Positions 56,708-64,000 of a stretch of 64,000 bases of DNA are shown here, one piece after another. Origin of the DNA: Calliopum simillimum (taxonomy: Eukaryota > Arthropoda > Insecta > Diptera > Lauxaniidae); contig OX638371.1 in the NCBI GenBank assembly GCA_951812925.1, positions 41,328,101 to 41,392,100 of the forward strand. The letters are read 5' to 3'. The translations under genes were made by a program, and so were the position numbers. Every line of letters begins with the position of its first letter. The first letter of the stretch is position 1. The notes below the pieces were generated by a model. That model did no database searches. It was not told the origin of the DNA and worked only from the letters and a program-made list of their open reading frames with translations.

Positions 56708-57184
56708 TCAGGGCAACGGACCTGTTGGCCCACATCTGCAGTCGCAGTCGGCCCACATCTGCAGTCGCAGTCGTTTTCCGTTGACGACCTTCACAACCTG
56801 GAACCGTTTGTTTTCGTCGAGTACGACAGTTCGTATGATCTGCCGGATTTCCTCTGCCTCCGCATTCGTGAACGACACCAGATCAACTCCTACTAGGGGG
56901 TAGGGCTGGGTTTCTGCTTCGGTCGGATGCTTGACGGGGCTGGCCATCGAAGTCGTTCGAAGCCGCAGTACCCCGTCTTCGGATGTGGCAGGGCAAAGAG
57001 GTTGTCGTGTGCCCCTGACTTGCGGTGTGGTCGGCTTACTGGGTAGATTCTTTATGCTGTCCGCGCTGGTGGCGTACGAGTACACGCAGAGCCTTGCCTG
57101 GGCGACGGCTGCATTCAACGCTATGGAGTCCCGTAGCGTCTCATACAGTGGTATGGCGGGTGCTGGGGCGGAACGGTGGCTCAA
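56708..57184 (-). CDS. GC-rich open frame beside the kinase pseudogene
   Basis: Open for 158 codons on the minus strand in an AT-rich region, starting MSHRSAPAPAIPLYETLRDS and including AEEIRQIIRTVVLDENKRFQ and VVNGKRLRLQMW. It overlaps the C-terminal tail of the kinase pseudogene in another frame, so at least the start is spurious. It may be downstream sequence of the same gene. A 23-bp direct duplication at about 56728-56775 (CCCACATCTGCAGTCGCAGT) is unusual. Not recognised. Confidence 0.3.
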   Translation of the reverse strand: MSHRSAPAPAIPLYETLRDSIALNAAVAQARLCVYSYATSADSIKNLPSKPTTPQVRGTRQPLCPATSEDGVLRLRTTSMASPVKHPTEAETQPYPLVGVDLVSFTNAEAEEIRQIIRTVVLDENKRFQVVKVVNGKRLRLQMWADCDCRCGPTGPLP

Positions 57185-57595
57185 GGGTTTAACTGATGAG
57201 CTGGGGCCAGTTAATGTCGATGACAGCTAACTTCAGCGCCGCGTTCCTTGTTGCCCAGACGTTTTTTTAGGTCGGTCGTCAGCAACTGGCGCACGAAATC
57301 CAGACCCTTGTCGCTGATTGACGGCCGGAGCCTGTTGATACGCCTTTCAACCTCGATCTAGGAAATTCGCTCAGTGCCCGTGAATGGCATCGTCCCCGCC
57401 AGCACTTTGTAGCCCAGCACCCCTACGGCCCATCAGTCCACTGCCAACCCGTACCCTCTTGAACTTATTTTCCGCCACTCGGGGGCCATGTACCTCGGTG
57501 TTCCGCAGCACTTGCGGAATCTGGGCACTGCGGAAATATCCTTCAAAAACCAATATTTTCGAAGGCTTAACGGTTTTTCAAGAACATCCTTAAGG
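57110..57595 (-). pseudogene. AGC-type protein kinase, C-lobe pseudogene
   Basis: Ser/Thr kinase fragment. Minus frame: DISAVPRFRKCCGTPRYMAP (activation segment end with the APE motif, about 57540-57475), GYGLAVD then a TGA where the family has Trp (D-W-W), WAVGVLGYKVLAGTMPFTGT, a TAG, RRINRLRPSISDKGLDFVRQ, LLTTDLKKRLGNKE (the L-L-x-x-D-x-x-x-R-L-G motif of subdomain XI), then after a frameshift IDINWPQLI and LEPPFRP, the AGC C-tail pattern. Upstream, codons reading HDLKDVLEKPL (57575) may be the worn HRDLKxEN loop. No ATP-binding lobe. GC content is far above the window average. Which kinase is not clear. Confidence 0.75.
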
Positions 57596-57599
57596 TCAT

Positions 57600-58150
57600 G
57601 ACGGCTGCTTGGTTTTTAAATTTTAAGATGGCGTAAAATTAAATCACATAAACTCAAATGATATATGAATAGCCCAATTTGCGACTTTTAGCCCAACGAA
57701 AAATTTGGCGTAAATGAATGCTGAAAATAGCCCAATCCACGATAAGTAGCCCAATCTGGCAAGCCTGCCACGGTGTTTGATTGGGATTGCAGCCTGACGC
57801 CAAAAAATCGATTCTGCGTCGGCCACTAATAATGCCCTTCCGGATGTTGACTTACGTCGATACATCGTATTAAAATAAAGCATTTGCAGCATTTGTTTAT
57901 TTGATAGCAACTTTGAGCCCAAAATTTGCATGCACGTGTGCCCAATCAAATAGATTTGGGTATTCGATCGCAAAGCAACTTTATTTGAAGAAGATGATGC
58001 CATTTTATCCAGAACTTGTTGTCTATAAACTTTTATTCTACACTTTTAAAACACGCTTCTGAAACACACTTTTGAAACAACGAAATCGCAACACGAGAAA
58101 ATTGCAACGCCACGAAAAACAATTGAATAAATTTGAAAAAAACGCGAAAA
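57600..58150 (-). pseudogene. Possible repeat-family protein fragment
   Basis: Minus frame from ATG 58003 reads KLLSNKQMLQMLYFNTMYRR and ESIFWRQAAIPIKHR, similar to a K-L-L-x-N-x-Q-x-L-x-x-L-F-Y...F-W-x-x-A-x-I-P-T-K motif I know from proteins repeated in arthropod genomes. The rest is not informative. Weak. Confidence 0.3.
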
Positions 58151-58194
58151 TTACTTTGCAAAAAAAAAAAAATATTTAAAAAACTGACAGTATG

Positions 58195-58835
58195 TGGATT
58201 TCCAAAATGTGGATTTTGTATGAGGGGCCTCCATAAGGGTGGCAGATGGGTGGTATGTGTGGTAGGAGAAAATGTTTGAGAGGAAAAAATAATATGACCT
58301 CGTCATACATTTTACCCCTCTAGGGATCACCCCGGGAGAGCTATGAACTATTTTTCGAAAAATTTTTGAGTTTTTTGCTGGGGGGCCCACAAAATGGTGG
58401 CAAATATGATGGGAGAAAATGTGGAGGAAAAAATAATAGAACCTGGTCATATATTTCACTCCTCTAGGGGTCACCCCGGGGGTGCTTTAAACTATTTTTA
58501 GAAATTTTTCTAATTTTTTGAGTTTTTGTAGGGGGACCACAAAAGGGGGACAGATACGGGGTAGGTCTGCTATATAAAAATGTTGGGGATAAAAAAATAA
58601 TAGGACGTGTTCATGAATCTTATCTATCTTGGGGTCGTTCTGGGACCGTTACAGCGAATTTTCAAAAATATGGATTTTGTAGGGGGAGCCCTTGAAGGGT
58701 GGCAGTTGGCCGGTAGGTACGATTGGAAAAAATGTTGGGAAAAAAAAAATAATGGAACCTGGTCATACATTTCAAACCTCTAGGGGTCACCTCGGGGGAG
58801 CTATGAACTACTTTCGTGAAATTTTCGCTAAGGTG
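58195..58835. repeat. Satellite-like ~145-160 bp tandem repeat, four copies
   Basis: CCTCTAGGGGTCACCCCGGG (or variants) at 58317, 58461, about 58625 (degenerate) and 58777; each is followed by GAGCTATGAACTA or similar and preceded by a GGTGGCAGAT...GGAAAAAATGT stretch. Confidence 0.82.
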
Positions 58836-58967
58836 CCCCTCTTAAGGCCGATGGGGCAGGTGTTACCCCCTCCGATCGAGACCAAATTTTGACAAAATAA
58901 TTTTTTTTCGTAACCTAACAAATATCAATATCGATAAAACGCGCACTAAAACCAGGCTACTGTATAA

Positions 58968-61376
58968 TACGGTGACCATTTATTTGAAATTGAAATACAG
59001 AACACAAAAAAAGGAATACATTTTTACTACTTGAAAACAATTTGTATTTATACTTTATCTTATTTCTGCATATGTATATGTGCATTAGTGTTGGCCAAAA
59101 CGTCCAACCATCTACCGGAAACGTAATGTACGGAATATTTTTCCGATAAACCATGGGTCTAAGATCCATATCAAGCTCTCGCCTGTTAACGAGTTTTTTT
59201 ACGAAATTTTATACTCAAAAATAACTCCTCTAAAAAACACTATTGTATGATAAAAAAACATATATTAATCATTGGTTTTGTCAGCTTTTTGAATCTGTTT
59301 TTATAATGGGTGCTATTCTTGATTCCGGCGGAAAGCATTTTCCGCGCGGAAGCAAATTTTGCTATTATTGATTCCGAAAAGTAGATACATCTGTCATCAC
59401 TGTTCCGCAAAACAGATATATTTGGCATTATTGTTTCCGCAAATAATTTGACAAATTTAACATCCCTGACATCGAAGTGACGTTTATTTTTGTGTATTCT
59501 TGATTCCGACGGATAGATATGTATATTTCAGTATTTTCCTTCCGCGAATTTTTTGTGTCGGAAAGACTATAAAATATTAAAAATATATGCCTGTTTGTTA
59601 ATTTTGCTGTTGTTATTGATTGGGAAAGTAAGCTAAATATTTTATAACAATTTTAAAACTACACAATAGTCGGTTTAATTAAAAATTACAAAATTTATTT
59701 TTAAAATAAAACTCAAAATTCATAAAAGAAATACTTCATTTTATTTTATTGTATAAAGGAAACAATTCATCTTTATTTTGATAAGATATACAACTCATAT
59801 ATAAGCCACTTTCACATCCAACCTTCGCTGCGGTGATCAAACGATGAAATGTTATCACTTGGAAAAAAAAAAAAATTATCAACAAACACTTTTTTACAAA
59901 AAACAACTTTAGAAAAACACGCATCTTCACCGAACTCTAAAATTTATATGTAATTAATCCTTAAATCGCACTGAAAAAGCTATTTTATCCACATGATATT
60001 TACAAAAAATGATCAAAGATTCATAATTTTTCTTTGTTGACACTTCTAATTTTTTTTTTTATCCTTTGTCATCTGTCAAAATGTAAGAGATGTTCTTATT
60101 TCAGGGTTTCCAATATTCTCGTTCGATATTCCTCTACCGTCGGAATCAATAATAGTAGTTTTCATATCGAACGATATTTCTTTCCGCGAAAATTTCCTTA
60201 TCGAACGGAATCAATAATAGCACCCAATGAAAGAATGAACTACCATATGCATTTAAGACACAATTCAGATAGTGAGATAATCGGTTCAAAATTGAAATGA
60301 CCAAAGAAATTAAGAATTGGATATTCCATATCAGTTTCTTTATAACTCCTGCAAATGTATGGTTTTCTATGCCACAGTTTCTACAGCAGCAATTAAGATA
60401 CGCATATTGTGTTTCTTCATTGCTATTAAAAATTTAGTTAAATTCATAATTCGATTCATTCTTAAGGATGGCAAAATAAATTGATCTAATATGATTGCAA
60501 GTTTGTAGATTTGACCGTCCGGAATTAGCCAGCTGAATACATTTACTTTCGATTGTACCCTTGCTTAAGCTAATGTGTTTTCTTATTGAAAAGTCAGCCA
60601 AAAGGATATTCTGGTTTGATTCTTTGACCAGGAACACAGCAAAGTGTCATAGTGTAATCCTCACTAATATTGCAAAAGATAATTCTTAACAGCTTAACAC
60701 AAGTTTTGAAGTGATGTGATTTAATGAAGTTGCTTTAATGGCCACCTGGCTATCAAGCCACGTATTTAAAACAGCCCAACTATCCCTTTAAGGTACAACT
60801 ACCTGGAAGTTTGTTAGGAAAAGAAGATGTGGTAGGAGGTAGTCTGAACATCATAGTTTATAAATTGATGTAAAATGCTATCACCAAAAGGTTTTAATTT
60901 CCAGAACCTAAAAAAATCATGTCGGAAAATTTGCTTTCTGGCAGTGGCGGCACACTTAAAAAATCTCGCGGCACATAGGTTGAGAATCACTGTTTTGGGC
61001 CAATGGTTTACTGGTCAAATTTTCTTAGAAATTTCCGTGATTACTTTACTGTTAGACGCTTGGTCATATTTTTTCCACCCGAACAATTTGGTTCACACTA
61101 ATCTACATTAGGGATCATTAGAGCAAATTATCCTTAGAATAAACAATGTTACAGACTTCTTTTCTCATTTCCGATTCAAATATACGAGTACACGTAGGCA
61201 ACAATATTTCGATTTTGCTACTTTTATATCATTTGATTTTTTGTGGAAATCGTTCCACAAAACAAATTTGCGAAATACAGAACAAATACTAAACACGTTT
61301 TAAAATACAGAACATTTCTATGTTTAAAAAATTATACAGAACAGAGGCCTCAAATACAGAACGGTTGGTCACCGTA
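58968..61376. mobile_element. hAT-type element, TACGGTGACC family, copy 2
   Basis: Same ends as copy 1 (TACGGTGACCA / TTGGTCACCGTA), shared internal phrases (GGTCTAAGATCCATATCAAG; ATTAATCATTGGTTTTGTCA; GATCATTAGAGCAAATTAT) and right-end AATACAGAAC repeats. I find no matching 8-bp duplication. Carries a nested 918-bp MITE. No intact gene. Confidence 0.8.
59308..60225. mobile_element. 918-bp GGGTGCTATT MITE inside the hAT
   Basis: Ends GGGTGCTATTCTTGATTCCG and its complement, with AAT on both sides; the other hAT copy shows the empty site, supporting a 3-bp duplication (Harbinger-like). CTATTATTGATTCCG-type repeats recur at 59352, 59407, 59492, 60135 and 60205. Confidence 0.8.
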
Positions 61377-61439
61377 TCTTCTCTTCTTATACGAGCTAAA
61401 ATTGTATGTTTGTTTTTTTGTACTTATTTCTGTGCCAAT

Positions 61440-62490
61440 ATTTTTTCTCGAAAACGGCTGGAGCGATTTTGATGAAACTTAGAATAGTGTTAGATATTAG
61501 CATACAATGAAGAATGAGCTAGGTTTGAACTTTGTAAATGCTCACCAGAGGGCGTGGCACAGCCTTAAATTTTTAATTTGATTTAGTCATAACTCGCAAA
61601 CTATACAAGGTATTTGAATAAAATTTGGTGAGCGGGTACGGATTAATAATACCTTGTAACGGACAAAAAGTGGACGGGATCGAAGAAGTGCCACGCCCAC
61701 TTTTCAGCCCTTGAAAATTTTGATTCAATATTACCCGAAAACGACTCCAACAATTTTAATGAAAATTTTGGAGATATTACCTCTGCAAACAAGGATTAAT
61801 GAGTAATACGCCGTTATATTGGGAAAACTCGTTGAAGGGCGTGGCACCGCCCACAAAAATATAAAACGGTATAAAAAGAAAACTAATAAAGCAAACATTC
61901 TGAAATTGACTGTGAGATGCGTAATTGCTAAAAGGTATCTCTGTTCTGAAAGTGGGCGAAATATTGCCGTTGCACGTGGAACCTCCCATACAAGCAAAAT
62001 ACGTTAAATGCTATTTCTCGCAAATGTTACAAGATATTTCAATGAACTTTGGTATGTAGGTACTGCTTGTTAATGGCTTGTAATAACCGAAAAGTGGGCG
62101 GTATCGAAGAAGTACCACGCCTCCTTTATAACCGTTGAAAATTTTGATTCAATATTACTCGAAAACGACTCCAACAATTTTAATGAAAATTTAAGAGATT
62201 GTACCCTTGAAAACAAGTGTTAATATGTGATATGCCGTTATATTGGAAAAACTCGATGAAGGGCGTGGCACCGCCCACAAAAATATAATACGCTATAAAT
62301 AGAAACTACAAAAGCAATCTTTCTGAATTTTAATGTAGGGAGCCTACTTGCTATTTGGCACCTACGACCTGAAAGTGTTCAAAATATCGCCGGTACGCGT
62401 GGAACCTCCCATACAAGAAAAACACATCAAATGCTAATTCTCGCAAATGGTACAACATATTTTGATGAAATTCGGTGCAGTTTTATGTAC
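61440..62490. repeat. GGGCGTGGCACCGCCC repeat with ~425-bp tandem duplication
   Basis: The unit beginning near TTTCTCGCAAATGTTACAAG starts at about 61605, 62015 and 62435. Each contains GTGGGCGGTATCGAAGAAGT (61665, 62092), GATTCAATATTACTCGAAAA, GGCGTGGCACCGCCCACAAA and GTGGAACCTCCCATACAAG. A fragment is at 52056. Such repeats are common in higher flies. Confidence 0.8.
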
Positions 62491-64000
62491 TTTTTGACGC
62501 TGAATCGATCTTCATCAGCAGAACTGTCATTATACCTGCAGGATTTTGAAATATCCTCGCTTGAACTTGAAGAAAACGCTTTGTTCAGTCTCATAGCGTA
62601 CCTACAAAAAAAGGTGAAATTCTTTTTTATTAGTAGCATCGAATAGCCGCACTCTTCCTTATCAAAATATCCTTTCAGATTTTAACAATAGGACTCTTAT
62701 TTTTCGAGTTTTGGTCCTTTGAAGATAAGATATTTCAGCCCCCATACAGAAGACGAAATATTTTAGGGCATTCTATTTGAGTTTTAGATATTTTTCTATA
62801 CCATTCGATTCTTTCCGAGATCTTTTTTTATTATTATTTTCATCGATTTATTTATCATTTTGAAAGCATGACTATTAGAGGTGAAAAGGTACAAGTTTCA
62901 TAACAAAAAATAGCTATGAATAAAATCATTGACTAAAATAATAAGACCAGATTGTTGACCGAGCAGGGATCGGTCTCCAGGTACTATTACTGATATAAGA
63001 AAATATCTTTTATCTGTTTTACAGTTATGACTGATTCCATTTCAATTCATACGGTGAGTGTGCACTTAGGTTTGCGTATCAACTTCAAACTAGCAAAATA
63101 TTTTTCTACAATCAAAATAAGTGAATACATAATTTTTTTGATTTGGACCAAAATTGGAGATTTTATCGCGTTTTGTAGGAATTTTGCCGAAAATTTAATT
63201 TTTAAAAAATCATGAAGTGCGATAGGTTTTTTCAACCGCATTTCTTTATTTATCAACTGTTTTACATAAATCAAAGTTTATTTGATGCTCCATGAAATTC
63301 TTTTACGTAATGTGGGGAAGAAATATTTCTTTAACCCTTACTTTCCTAAAAATCGACTTTTATATTTTAAATAAAAATGCTAATTTTCTCAAAAACACCA
63401 TCTTTTTTTTTATCGAAAATTTGCACAATGATAGTAAAGCACGCCTTCTTTATTCCAGTTATGACGGCTTTCTTGCTTTTTTTGTTGTAAGTGTAAAATT
63501 TGCAATTTTTAATGTTACAATTGCGTTCTTGTCTACAAAATGAATAAGAAAAATTACACTTTTCAGTTTTCACTTTCCTATACGGTTTTGCGATACTGAT
63601 TCCGAAAATGGCACTTACATTCTTCTGCCATTTTTGGTTTTCAAGATATCTTGAAAAACTTGAATAAAACCTATAAATTTAAGAAAACCGAATTCTTTTT
63701 TTTTGAGACGCAAAATTCATTCATAATAAGTTAGATGGAAACTAAATATACTCAAGGTATAGAAAACCAAGCATTGTTTGTGTTTTTTGCGATTTGACCG
63801 TACCTTGGCTTTTGTTTTTTTTTTTTTCGGAAGTTCTCAGGACTTTTATGATTTTTTTTTTCGATTACTTTCATGTTATTGTGTTTTTCTGTTCTATGTA
63901 ACTAGAAGTTATCCCTCTGGTTACCTCACTCTTCCACACATGGCATTTTTGAATACCATTGTACTTCTATGCAATTTTTCCACTGTTCAATTTGGTTTAT
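62491..64000. other. AT-rich DNA with no recognised feature
   Basis: Frames up to 83 codons are Phe/Lys/Ile-rich and look like chance. No repeat ends found. Confidence 0.35.

Noticed and set aside
58968..61376. 8-bp duplication for the second TACGGTGACC hAT copy
   Set aside because: Flanks CTGTATAA and TCTTCTCT do not match; the ends may have been reshuffled or a flank lost.

Overview
The window is AT-rich eukaryotic DNA, almost certainly from a cyclorrhaphan fly. The signs are Helitron/DINE-1-like repeats with a (CAGC)n core, jockey-type reverse transcriptase, Ty3/gypsy, pogo/Tigger, piggyBac, hAT, Harbinger and Tc1/mariner remnants, and short AT-rich introns. A tephritid or other large-genome fly is plausible, but the species is inference. 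I see no intact host gene, rRNA or tRNA. The window is a transposon graveyard in which insertions can be dated relative to one another because many landed inside older ones.

Layout. 0-5 kb: a hAT fragment, a 71-bp TTAA hairpin, a 13-codon tandem-repeat frame, and a composite retroelement-like block. 5.6-11.7 kb: a Harbinger element. Its Myb/SANT accessory gene is split, probably inside an intron, by a Tigger (pogo) element and a mariner. The Tigger holds a DINE-like Helitron that holds a MITE. 12.9-17.2 kb: a piggyBac element interrupted by a hAT element (8-bp target duplication), itself interrupted by a TTAA-flanked element. 17.3-19.6 kb: a 2.3-kb foldback palindrome. 20-21.9 kb: jockey RT and DINE fragments. 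22.0-30.0 kb: an almost complete gypsy-type LTR retrotransposon on the minus strand with ~0.7-kb LTRs and a CTTG target duplication. Its RT region is deleted, and it carries a U1-like zinc-finger coding stretch where env would sit.

30-46 kb: unrecognised DNA, then a TA-flanked element, a DINE copy, a second foldback element holding a MITE, a hAT element with an exact 8-bp duplication and two elements nested in it, a pogo-like transposase, and a DUF7869/integrase chimera. 46.8-55.3 kb: three more pogo-like transposase remnants, one split by a hAT MITE, plus inverted-repeat elements, a polyglutamine reading frame and a 30-codon Gly-rich exon. 55.6-64 kb: an RTE-like 3' end, a GC-rich island with an AGC-type protein-kinase pseudogene, a satellite-like repeat, a second copy of the 38-kb hAT family with a nested MITE, and a ~425-bp tandem duplication.

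No set of genes here works together as a pathway. The best candidates for something new are the zinc-finger cassette inside the LTR element (22.9-23.9 kb), the kinase island (57 kb), the minimal TTAA hairpins, and the short coding-like segment shared by two unrelated MITE families (34.4 and 59.9 kb).
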